From contig DATGTE010000010.1 in the NCBI GenBank assembly GCA_035301985.1, forward strand, positions 82,422-146,421: 64,000 nucleotides of DNA. The letters run 5' to 3'. A program made the position numbers and the translations under genes. The stretch comes from DASUXY01 sp035301985 (lineage in GTDB: Bacteria > Bacillota > Bacilli > Bacillales > Amphibacillaceae). This document shows positions 8,529 to 16,534 of this stretch, one piece after another. The notes beneath the pieces were generated by a model that saw nothing but the letters and a program-made list of their open reading frames with translations, was not told where the DNA came from and did not search any database. Each line of letters starts with the position of its first letter. The first letter of the stretch is position 1.

Positions 8529-9683
8529 ATGATTTATTTTGACCAAGCAGCATCATCATTTCCTAAGCCCGTAGAAGTCACAGATGCCATGGTGCACGTG
8601 ATGAATACAACGGCGGCGAATCCTGGCAGGGGAGGGCATAAATTAGCACGCGAAGCTGCTAATATTGTAGCTGACACACGAGAAAGGGCGGCGCAAATAT
8701 TCGGATGTTCAAATCCGAATCACGTCATTTTTTTTTCAAATGCGACCGTTGCTTTAAACCAAGCCATAAAAGGGATCGATTGGGATGAAGGGGATCAGGT
8801 CATTACAACTTCCATTGAACATAACTCAATGAGAAGACCACTGGAGTACATAAATAATCGTTACGGTGTAGATGTCGTATATGTCAAATGGAATGATGAT
8901 GAAGAACAGTTTGTAACCGATATTGAAAAGAAAATCACTTCACGTACGAAGATGCTGGCGATTACCCATGCATCCAATGTAACTGGTTCTGTAATACCTT
9001 TGTATCGCTTGCTGAGAATCGCAAAAAGACGTGATATTTTAACTGTCGTAGACGCTTCACAAACCGCTGGGCATTTACCAATTGATATGCAAAAACAAGG
9101 CATTGACATGTTAGCTTTTCCCGGACACAAAGGGTTGTTAGGGCCACAAGGAACGGGCTTATTACTCATTGAAGGGGATATTGACGTACATCCAATTCAT
9201 CATGGAGGAACAGGAAGTTTTTCAGAGCTCAAACATCAACCAGAACATTGGCCGGAAAGGCTTGAAAGCGGTACATTAAACACTCCTGGTATCGCAGGGC
9301 TAAATGCAGCTTTAAAGGTGTATGAACAAAGAGAGAGTGACAATGTTTCACGTGAAACATTTCTAACCAATAAACTTTTGTCGCGATTGAATACCATAGA
9401 TGGAGTCACTTGTTACGGCCCAGGAGAAAGTAAACAACGTTTGCCAATCGTAGCATTCAATATTGCTCATGTGCCATCACAAGAAGTAGCGATGATTTTA
9501 GATTCGCATTATCATATCGCCGTACGAGCAGGCTTACATTGTAACCCTTTAGCACATGAAACACTTCATACAATAGAGCAAGGTGTAATTCGAGCGAGCT
9601 TGAGCAGGTATAATACTGAAGAAGAAGTAATAACTTTTATTCATGCCATAGAGGAAATCGCTCAAGCATATAGAGGTTTGTAA
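8529..9683 (+). CDS. Aminotransferase class V / cysteine desulfurase family protein
   Basis: A 384-residue PLP enzyme of the SufS/NifS-like fold. The candidate Schiff-base lysine is K201 in the FPGHKG motif. The N-terminus (YFDQAASSFPKP) and the C-terminal RAGLHC (Cys338) are typical of the cysteine desulfurase branch often found beside spo0J in Bacillaceae. These proteins are annotated as cysteine desulfurases but their physiological sulfur acceptor is not established. The ATG at 8529 has a TGGAGGG ribosome binding site; an upstream in-frame ATG at 8508 lies before this site. A perfect parS is embedded in the coding sequence and encodes NVSRET at about 272-277. Confidence 0.88.
   Translation: MIYFDQAASSFPKPVEVTDAMVHVMNTTAANPGRGGHKLAREAANIVADTRERAAQIFGCSNPNHVIFFSNATVALNQAIKGIDWDEGDQVITTSIEHNSMRRPLEYINNRYGVDVVYVKWNDDEEQFVTDIEKKITSRTKMLAITHASNVTGSVIPLYRLLRIAKRRDILTVVDASQTAGHLPIDMQKQGIDMLAFPGHKGLLGPQGTGLLLIEGDIDVHPIHHGGTGSFSELKHQPEHWPERLESGTLNTPGIAGLNAALKVYEQRESDNVSRETFLTNKLLSRLNTIDGVTCYGPGESKQRLPIVAFNIAHVPSQEVAMILDSHYHIAVRAGLHCNPLAHETLHTIEQGVIRASLSRYNTEEEVITFIHAIEEIAQAYRGL
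9344..9359. promoter_or_regulatory. parS centromere site 2 (inside a coding sequence)
   Basis: TGTTTCACGTGAAACA, an exact parS palindrome, lies within the class V aminotransferase gene. It is 3.7 kb from the first parS and about 0.9 kb downstream of spo0J. Confidence 0.95.
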
Positions 9684-9864
9684 AGTTTATAAGCCCATTG
9701 TTAGAGATAGAACCCCCTATAAAAACCTTTATGATTAAAAGTAAACGCCTCTTTGTAAGCTATGCATGATGCTTGGGGCTGGGAAACAGCTGATCATCCA
9801 TACGTACGTTTTCTTAGGAGAGGAATGTGTAAACAAATGATTCGGTTTTTTTGAGAACGTTTTG

Positions 9865-10482
9865 CTACACCGATGATTCCCGTAATTTCGGTAACACAAC
9901 AGCGGGTAACGAATGCTCATATGTTAATTGCTGATCAACATTATACAAGATCCTTGCTAGTTTATCCGCCATATCGACAACAATCGATAATCGCGTATTT
10001 TGTAAAACTGAATACTCCATAAATCCACTCATATTTACAACCCCTGTCATATGCATGTGACCGATTTCCGGAAGTGACTTAGCAAGCGCTGCTCCTGGGA
10101 GAAGGGGGCCTGTATCTGCAATGAGATAACCGACAGAGGAAGCTCGTCCGAGGCAAGCATCAATAGCTATAATAAATGGCTTACGGTGATATTTTGTTAT
10201 TTTGTCGATATACTCATGCATATTCGTCGCATGGACAGGATGATGTAATGTCCCGTAAATGGTCAGATGTTTAGGGTTCAATTCTGTTAAAAATGTGCCG
10301 GTCAACGGACCAAGGGAATCACCCGTCGAACGATCGGTCCCAATACAGACAATAATATACTCTCGAGGTGTCGTTGGTAACCAAGAAATGATTTGCTGGC
10401 TAACGATTTCCGTTACATTTTCTTCCTTATAAAGAAAGCGAATAGGTCCTTTGTTACGTTTTAAACGTTTCTTTAGATTCAT
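9865..10482 (-). CDS. yyaC: Spore protease YyaC
   Basis: A 205-residue DUF1256/YyaC protein, related in fold to the germination protease Gpr and found only in endospore formers. The conserved CIGTDRSTGDSLGPL segment (about 46-60) and the IDACLG motif are present. In B. subtilis yyaC is expressed in the forespore. It is divergent from the YkvI-like gene that follows. The start codon ATG at 10482 has a GGAGGAAAAGC ribosome binding site. Confidence 0.93.
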   Translation of the reverse strand: MNLKKRLKRNKGPIRFLYKEENVTEIVSQQIISWLPTTPREYIIVCIGTDRSTGDSLGPLTGTFLTELNPKHLTIYGTLHHPVHATNMHEYIDKITKYHRKPFIIAIDACLGRASSVGYLIADTGPLLPGAALAKSLPEIGHMHMTGVVNMSGFMEYSVLQNTRLSIVVDMADKLARILYNVDQQLTYEHSLPAVVLPKLRESSV

Positions 10483-10587
10483 AGCTTTTCCTCCGTAGAC
10501 ATAGTGTTAGTAGTATACGGATTAAATATTTGTTTTATACATGAACGGGACATGAGAAACTGTCCTAAGCATGATGGAGGAAAAGGC

Positions 10588-11613
10588 ATGTGGAAATCGA
10601 GTATGAAATGGATGTTCTTAATCATCGGGACGACGATCGGTGCTGGTTATGCATCTGGAAGAGAATTATGGGAGTTTTTTGGTCATGAAAGTGGACTGGC
10701 CATCTTATTGTTTGTCTTATTTTTTATCATCTCTTGTGGTGTTATTATGGAAATTAGTTTTGATAAACAATCAACACAATATCGTCCGGTATTGCGTGCA
10801 ATTGTTGGAAAAAAGCTAACCGCAGTTTATGACGTTATGATTTTTTTATATTTATACACAACGACGGTTGTCATGCTGTCAGGGAGTGGTGCAACGGGAC
10901 AAGCGTTCAACGTCTCCTATTGGTGGGGGGTTGGAATCATGATGATTGCACTCATTGTGTTATTTGCTTATGATATTAGTGGCTTATTATCCGTCAATCA
11001 ACTGTTGTTACCTGTTTTACTAATCGGTTTATTGTTTGTCTTATTGATGTTTACGATTGATCAGGAGCTCACGCTGTTTTCTCATTGGGATGAACAACGA
11101 AATTGGTTGGCAGCATTTCCCTTCACTGCACTCAATATTCTTCCTTTAATAGCTGTCCTAGGAGCAATTGGACATCAAGTAAGCTCAATAAGAGAAATAT
11201 GGATTGCTTGCATCGGTAGTGGAGCAATTTTAGGGATTTTATCTTATATTTATAACAATAGTTTAATTCAAATAGCTGATGAATTATTAGTATATGAAAT
11301 TCCTCTGTTCGCTATTTTGAAAGATTATCCTATAGAAATGCTCATTTTCATGTCAGTTTTGTTATGGTTTGCCATTTTTACGACTGCAGCTGCGGGGATA
11401 TTAGGGCTTGTCACTCGGATTCAGAGCTATTTTCGTGTCCCTTTATGGCTACTCGTTGCAATTATACTCATGAGCATGATTCCATTGACCGTGTTTGGTT
11501 TTTCCACATTGATTAGTTATATCTATCCGGTTTACGGAGTCTTAAATTTATATGTACTGACGAGATTATTATTCATCCCGATTTGGAACCGAATAGGGAA
11601 TCGAAGAGTGTAG
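10588..11613 (+). CDS. YkvI-like membrane protein
   Basis: A 341-residue integral membrane protein with about ten hydrophobic segments and the N-terminal IIGTTIGAGYASGRE motif typical of the YkvI family, whose fold resembles APC/LeuT transporters. The substrate is unknown. The ATG at 10588 follows TGGAGGAAAAGGC; the frame is open upstream, but that part carries no ribosome binding site. In B. subtilis the yyaC-yyzM interval holds other genes (yyaD, yyaE), so this gene is a lineage-specific occupant. Confidence 0.8.
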   Translation: MWKSSMKWMFLIIGTTIGAGYASGRELWEFFGHESGLAILLFVLFFIISCGVIMEISFDKQSTQYRPVLRAIVGKKLTAVYDVMIFLYLYTTTVVMLSGSGATGQAFNVSYWWGVGIMMIALIVLFAYDISGLLSVNQLLLPVLLIGLLFVLLMFTIDQELTLFSHWDEQRNWLAAFPFTALNILPLIAVLGAIGHQVSSIREIWIACIGSGAILGILSYIYNNSLIQIADELLVYEIPLFAILKDYPIEMLIFMSVLLWFAIFTTAAAGILGLVTRIQSYFRVPLWLLVAIILMSMIPLTVFGFSTLISYIYPVYGVLNLYVLTRLLFIPIWNRIGNRRV

Positions 11614-11782
11614 AATGTGTTTTTTTCCATGCATGATCGATCCATTGTACTATGTAAAATGCAAGCAATATGTATATAATAATAAGGAAATCATTCATTT
11701 TTAAGCTTAATCAGCAGAATATATGTTTTTATAAATATGAAATGGTCAAGCAATTAAAAAAGCAATAAAAGGGGGACATACA

Positions 11783-11998
11783 ATGAAGGAAAAACAATTT
11801 GACTTACACGACATTGTAGAAATGAAAAAACCTCATCCGTGTGGGGAAAATCGTTGGAAAATTATCCGAATGGGCATGGATATCCGGATTAAATGTCAAG
11901 GCTGTGATCATAGTGTGATGATTCCGCGCCGACAATTTGTAAGAAAGATGAAAAAAGTTGTTGAAAAAGCAGACGAAACAGAAAGCGATTTAAGTTGA
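11783..11998 (+). CDS. yyzM: DUF951 domain protein (YyzM-like)
   Basis: A 71-residue protein with the DUF951 pattern: KKPHPCG...W, an RMGMDIRIKC.GC central strand and MIPRRQF. The three cysteines suggest a small metal-binding fold. Genes of this family sit beside ychF in most Firmicutes; the function is unknown. It has a GGGGG-rich ribosome binding site and a terminator follows. Confidence 0.88.
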   Translation: MKEKQFDLHDIVEMKKPHPCGENRWKIIRMGMDIRIKCQGCDHSVMIPRRQFVRKMKKVVEKADETESDLS

Positions 11999-12068
11999 CT
12001 GTATATTGGAAAAATAGTATAATAAATACAAAACTAAATAGAAAAGTAAAAATAATAGGGTAAAAATG

Positions 12069-12106
12069 CAAAAATGGGTACCAATCGGTGCTCATTTTTG
12101 TTTTTT
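12069..12106 (+). terminator. Intrinsic terminator after the DUF951 gene
   Basis: CAAAAATGgGtACC pairs with GGTgCtCATTTTTG around an AATC loop and is followed by six T. Confidence 0.85.
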
Positions 12107-12191
12107 ATCTGCTTGTCTTATTGTTTGGTTGTATTTATAATGAGTACTAACGCGTTCATGTGAACGGAAATCCTTAAGGAGTGAAAGATTA

Positions 12192-13292
12192 ATGTCTCTG
12201 ACAGCAGGAATCGTCGGACTTCCAAACGTAGGAAAGTCTACGTTATTTAATGCAATTACCCAAGCAGGAGCAGAATCAGCAAACTATCCATTTTGCACCA
12301 TTGATCCGAATGTGGGGATTGTTGAAGTTCCTGACGAACGCTTGAATAAATTAACAGAAGTAGTGAAACCACAAACAACTATACCTACAGCATTTGAATT
12401 CACTGACATTGCGGGTATTGTAGAAGGAGCGAGCAAAGGGGAAGGGTTAGGAAACCAATTTTTGTCGCATATTCGTCAAGTTGATGCGATTTGTCAAGTG
12501 GTACGGTGTTTTCAAGACGAAAACATAACCCATGTTTCTGGGCAAATTGATCCGATTGAAGATATCGAGGTCATTAATTTGGAATTAATTCTTGCTGACT
12601 TGGAAACAGTGAATAAGCGCTTTGACCGTACAGAAAAAATGGCCCGCCAAAAAAATGAAGAAGCTATGGCTGAACTAGAAGTATTGGAAAAGTTAAAGAC
12701 GGGTTTTGAAGAAGAAAAGCCAGCACGAATGCTTGATCTTACAGACGATCAACAACATATTGTTAAATCGCTTCACCTCCTCACATATAAACCAATGCTT
12801 TATGTGGCGAATGTAAGTGAGGATGACATCGCTGAACCCGACCAAAATAAACATGTTCAAAAGGTTCAACAATATGCAGCTGAAGAAGATGCCGAAGTCA
12901 TTGTCGTTTGTGCGAAAATTGAAGAAGAAATTGCCGAGCTAGATGAAGAAGGCAAGGAAATGTTTATGGAAGATTTAGGCATTGAGGAGTCTGGGTTGGA
13001 CCAGCTCATCCGTGCTTCACATCAATTACTTGGATTAGCGACGTACTTTACAGCAGGAGAAAAAGAGGTCCGTGCATGGACATTCAAACAAGGAATGAAG
13101 GCACCTGAAGCAGCAGGAATTATTCATACGGATTTTGAGAGAGGATTTATTCGTGCTGAAGTCGTATCTTATGAAGACTTAATGGATGCAGGTTCGGTGG
13201 GACAAGCACGCGAAAATGGGAAAGTCCGCCTGGAAGGAAAAGATTATATCGTCCAGGATGGAGATGTCATTCATTTTCGATTTAATGTATGA
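12192..13292 (+). CDS. ychF: Redox-regulated ATPase/GTPase YchF (EngD)
   Basis: A 366-residue Obg-family P-loop NTPase. The G1 loop GLPNVGKS is at 8-15 and the switch region DIAGIVEGAS is near 71-80. A coiled-coil insert (about 130-170) and a C-terminal TGS domain are present. YchF prefers ATP over GTP and is linked to ribosome and stress physiology. It lies immediately upstream of the rpsF operon, as in other Bacillaceae. Confidence 0.95.
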   Translation: MSLTAGIVGLPNVGKSTLFNAITQAGAESANYPFCTIDPNVGIVEVPDERLNKLTEVVKPQTTIPTAFEFTDIAGIVEGASKGEGLGNQFLSHIRQVDAICQVVRCFQDENITHVSGQIDPIEDIEVINLELILADLETVNKRFDRTEKMARQKNEEAMAELEVLEKLKTGFEEEKPARMLDLTDDQQHIVKSLHLLTYKPMLYVANVSEDDIAEPDQNKHVQKVQQYAAEEDAEVIVVCAKIEEEIAELDEEGKEMFMEDLGIEESGLDQLIRASHQLLGLATYFTAGEKEVRAWTFKQGMKAPEAAGIIHTDFERGFIRAEVVSYEDLMDAGSVGQARENGKVRLEGKDYIVQDGDVIHFRFNV

Positions 13293-13310
13293 TGTTCATC
13301 AAAAAAATGC

Positions 13311-13339
13311 TTGTTAACGAGGAATATATTTGGTATAAT
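13311..13339 (+). promoter_or_regulatory. SigA-type promoter of rpsF-ssb-rpsR
   Basis: TTGTTA (13311-13316), a 17-base spacer and a perfect TATAAT (13334-13339). Transcription would start near 13346 and give a leader of about 90 bases. Confidence 0.8.
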
Positions 13340-13345
13340 TAGTCG

Positions 13346-13430
13346 TCGTGAGTAATTGTATAGAAATTACTCCTTGCTCCTGCAAGCGAATGATTCTTCG
13401 TGTAAGGGGCCGCTAAGACCAAAAGGAGGT
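13346..13430 (+). ncRNA. rpsF leader, candidate S6:S18 autoregulatory RNA
   Basis: The leader between the promoter and the rpsF ribosome binding site contains a foldable GC-containing stretch (about 13374-13415, ending in GGGGCCGCTAAG). In many bacteria the rpsF leader binds the S6:S18 complex for feedback control. The position fits; the exact binding loop was not proved by eye. Confidence 0.45.
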
Positions 13431-13437
13431 GTAACGG

Positions 13438-13728
13438 ATGAGAAAGTATGAAATTATGTATATCATCCGCCCAGATATTGAGGAGGACGCACAAACAGAA
13501 TTAATTGAGCGTTTCAATAATATTTTGACTGAACGTGGAGCGGAGATTGAAAAAGTTGATGAAATGGGCAAAAGACGTTTTGCTTATGAAATCGATAATT
13601 ACCGAGATGGATATTACGTTGTCATCAATTTCAAGAGCGACGGTGAAGCTGTAAACGAGTTCGATCGCCTAGCCAAATATTCTGATGACATCGTTCGTCA
13701 TATTGTGGTTCGAGAAGATGATCAATAA
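13438..13728 (+). CDS. rpsF: 30S ribosomal protein S6
   Basis: A 96-residue S6 protein with the MRKYEIMYIIRPD N-terminus and the GKRRFAYEI strand; it pairs with S18 on the 30S platform. An AAAGGAGGTG ribosome binding site precedes the ATG. It is the first gene of the rpsF-ssb-rpsR operon. Confidence 0.97.
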   Translation: MRKYEIMYIIRPDIEEDAQTELIERFNNILTERGAEIEKVDEMGKRRFAYEIDNYRDGYYVVINFKSDGEAVNEFDRLAKYSDDIVRHIVVREDDQ

Positions 13729-13743
13729 AAAGGAGTGGTTCTG

Positions 13744-14217
13744 ATGTTGAATCGTGTCGTGCTTGTCGGCAGATTAACGAAGGATCCTGAGTTACGCTAC
13801 ACACCTAATGGGGTAGCCGTAGCCAATTTTACAGTAGCAGCGAATCGACCGTTTACGAATCAACAAGGTGAACGCGAAGCTGACTTTATCAACTGTGTCG
13901 TTTGGCGGAGACCGGCGGAAAACCTTGCCAATTACATGAAAAAAGGCAGCATGATTGGGGTAGATGGTCGGATCCAAACACGTACATTTGAAGGACAAGA
14001 TGGTCGTACGGTTTTTGTGACCGAAGTCGTTGCTGATAATGTTCAATTTTTAGAGCCTAAGAGTACTACACAGAACAGATCAGGTCAAGATTCATTTGCA
14101 TCAGGATTCCAACCAAATCAGAATCAGGACCAAATGAACCCTACTAGAAAAGAGGCGAATCCATTTGAAACAGATGGAGAGCCGATCGATATATCAGATG
14201 ATGATTTACCGTTTTGA
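13744..14217 (+). CDS. ssb: Single-stranded DNA-binding protein SSB
   Basis: A 157-residue SSB with an OB fold in the first 110 residues (MLNRVVLVGRLTKDPELRY) and a Gln/Asn-rich linker. The acidic tail ends in DDDLPF, the docking site for replication and repair partners. The ATG at 13744 is preceded by AAAGGAG; a GTG at 13735 lies within that site and is rejected. Confidence 0.97.
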   Translation: MLNRVVLVGRLTKDPELRYTPNGVAVANFTVAANRPFTNQQGEREADFINCVVWRRPAENLANYMKKGSMIGVDGRIQTRTFEGQDGRTVFVTEVVADNVQFLEPKSTTQNRSGQDSFASGFQPNQNQDQMNPTRKEANPFETDGEPIDISDDDLPF

Positions 14218-14286
14218 ACGATGTGCTTAGCACATATGTAATGAATCGTATCATACACGAACACTTGAAAAAGGAGGCATGAATCC

Positions 14287-14517
14287 ATGGCAGCTCGTCG
14301 AGGACGTCCAAGACGTCGTAAAGTATGTTATTTTACAGCGAACGGAATTACGCATATCGATTATAAAGACGTTGATCTTCTCAAACGTTTCATTTCCGAA
14401 CGTGGAAAAATTCTTCCGCGTCGTGTAACGGGAACATCTGCAAAATATCAACGTAAACTGACAAAAGCGATAAAACGCGCCCGTGCAATGGCACTCTTGC
14501 CATTTGTATCAGAGTAA
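14287..14517 (+). CDS. rpsR: 30S ribosomal protein S18
   Basis: A 76-residue S18 with a strongly basic N-terminus (AARRGRPRRRKVCYF) and the conserved LPRRVTGTSAKYQR motif. It completes the S6-SSB-S18 operon; a perfect terminator follows. Confidence 0.97.
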   Translation: MAARRGRPRRRKVCYFTANGITHIDYKDVDLLKRFISERGKILPRRVTGTSAKYQRKLTKAIKRARAMALLPFVSE

Positions 14518-14524
14518 ATAAATT

Positions 14525-14556
14525 GAAGCCTTCCCATTTTATAGGGAAGGCTTCTT
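14525..14556 (+). terminator. Intrinsic terminator after rpsR
   Basis: A perfect 11-bp stem, GAAGCCTTCCC with GGGAAGGCTTC, around an 8-base loop. The T run is short, and the hairpin may serve both strands. Confidence 0.85.
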
Positions 14557-14655
14557 ATGTTCGTACAACCATAGAGCAGTTTCCTTCATAAGATTCTATT
14601 TGTCTAAGGATTGACATCGCTGTTCAACGTGTCTATTGAATTTAAAAATTCATCA

Positions 14656-15156
14656 TCATTTCGAACGTTGCGGTCGTGTTTTCCGTTTAGGATATACGGT
14701 AATCATTTTGACTAATAAGATGAATGTATAAATGACAAATAGGGATAGAAATTTATCACTCACTGGGAAGATGAGCTTAATCATCGTATATAAGAGAAAT
14801 GGAATGGTCGTTGTATATGCACTCATTTTCCATAAAATTGAAAAGTGTAGTTTTCTTTTCATGCCTCGAGCGATAAATGTTCCGATATAAGCGATAAGTG
14901 ATAAAGCAATGAAAATAAATATCGTTAATGGTAAATAGTAAAACATAAAAAAATAAATTAGTAGAAATAGGAGATTCATATCTGCAGTTGGTCCACTTGT
15001 TGCCGTAATCATTTCAAACAACGAAGGCATTGAAACGATTAGTAAAAGAGTAAACAGATAGACAACTGTAATATCCATACCGGTTCGATTGAGTTGAAAC
15101 ATCGCTTGTTTATTTGGTAGTTTCAAACTATTTAAAAACGTTTTCCAAAAAATCAT
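14656..15156 (-). CDS. Membrane protein, DUF1189-like
   Basis: A 166-residue protein with about four membrane-spanning segments, a short cytoplasmic N-terminus (FWKTFLNSLKLPNKQAMFQL) and a basic C-terminal tail. The N-terminus resembles DUF1189 membrane proteins, but the protein is shorter than that family's usual length and lacks much of the extracellular part. It is the only minus-strand gene between rpsR and purA and has its own upstream region. The function is unknown. Confidence 0.5.
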   Translation of the reverse strand: MIFWKTFLNSLKLPNKQAMFQLNRTGMDITVVYLFTLLLIVSMPSLFEMITATSGPTADMNLLFLLIYFFMFYYLPLTIFIFIALSLIAYIGTFIARGMKRKLHFSILWKMSAYTTTIPFLLYTMIKLIFPVSDKFLSLFVIYTFILLVKMITVYPKRKTRPQRSK

Positions 15157-15473
15157 TTGTCCCCATCCTTATGTAATCAAATACTTCATTATACTTATTA
15201 TAAATGAAAAATATTAAAAACATAATTAGACGATTCGACTGCCACGATTTAAACAGCGTTAACATGGTTGTGATTGCATGCTCATTGTATAGATTAGGTA
15301 TGTTCTAACAGGTCACTTCTATTCCCAAACCATTGAAAATCGTGTTATCATATTATAATGGAAGTAATTGATTGCCATTTCTTCCGACGTGTCCACGTCA
15401 TGTTTAAAAACAGATCATATTTTTTACAGGTATTTCATATAACTTGTTGAATTATAATGATGAGGTGCGAACT

Positions 15474-16430
15474 ATGAATCAGTCGAAAAAAATAACCGAT
15501 GGGGCATTATTGACGGGGATTTTCATTGTATTGTTATTATTACAATTTTTTGTCCCATTTCTATCGATGATTGTTATGTTTTTATTACCCGTCCCTTTTA
15601 TCATGTATGCATATAAACACGACTGGAAGCCTTCTATACTCGTATTTATTTTAGCGCTTATTTTATCGGCATTACTGATGTCAGTCGTCTCCATCCCGTT
15701 TACAGTTCTTGCGGGATTCGGTGGTATCATGATTGGTACAGCAATGAACCGAAATTTATCTGCTTACGAGTCATGGGCTCGGGGTACAGTCGGTTTTGTA
15801 ATTGGATTACTGCTTTTTCTCATTATTGGTCAAATGGTGTTTCAAGTTCATTTTGTAGAAGAGTTTAATCAAATGGTCCAAGAGTCTTTTGAAATGAGTT
15901 CAAAAACGCTTGAGCAATTTGGTTTGCTGGATGAGGCCACAATGGATGAACTTGAAGTCGTGGAAGAACAGATTTTAGCGATGCAAAATTTACTACCTGT
16001 ATGGTTAGTTGTTACGGCACTCATTTTAGCGTTGGTCAGCCAGTGGATAAGCTATAAAATCATCAATCGAGTTGATCATCAGCAGTTTCGTTTTCCGCCT
16101 TTCCATCAATTAAAGTTCCCTATCCTTGTTTTTTGGATTTACTTTATCGCCTTTTTTATGGTGCTCATAGACATGGACCAAGATGGAATGCTCTTTATAG
16201 CTGTACAAAATATTCATATGTTAGCTGGAATATTGTTGATTATTCAAGGTTTTTCTTTTATATTTTATTACAGTCATCATAAACATCAGTCAAAAACATT
16301 ACCGATTATGAGTATTATTTTGGCAGTGATCGTGGCGCCACTCGTCCTTCCGCTCATTCGAATTATTGGAATCATTGATATGGCTTCAAGTTTACGAAAG
16401 CGGATTGCAACAGGTAAACCAAAGAGTTAA
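15474..16430 (+). CDS. yybS: YybS family membrane protein (DUF2232)
   Basis: A 318-residue polytopic protein with roughly eight hydrophobic segments and an amphipathic middle region (about 130-165). The size, fold and place directly before gdpP-rplI match B. subtilis YybS. The family resembles ECF-type membrane components; no substrate is known. The ATG at 15474 follows GATGAGGTG. Confidence 0.88.
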   Translation: MNQSKKITDGALLTGIFIVLLLLQFFVPFLSMIVMFLLPVPFIMYAYKHDWKPSILVFILALILSALLMSVVSIPFTVLAGFGGIMIGTAMNRNLSAYESWARGTVGFVIGLLLFLIIGQMVFQVHFVEEFNQMVQESFEMSSKTLEQFGLLDEATMDELEVVEEQILAMQNLLPVWLVVTALILALVSQWISYKIINRVDHQQFRFPPFHQLKFPILVFWIYFIAFFMVLIDMDQDGMLFIAVQNIHMLAGILLIIQGFSFIFYYSHHKHQSKTLPIMSIILAVIVAPLVLPLIRIIGIIDMASSLRKRIATGKPKS

Positions 16431-16534
16431 ACCATGAGGGAATTTATAAACAATATTGAGGATTGTGCAGATAGTAGTATGGTTTGTGGGCTGGAACCAA
16501 GCACTCCAAGATTTAAATTAGGAGCTGAAATGGT

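Noticed and set aside
10504..10587. Upstream extension of the YkvI-like reading frame
   Set aside because: The ATG at 10588 has the only good ribosome binding site and gives the conserved N-terminus; the extension falls in the divergent promoter region.
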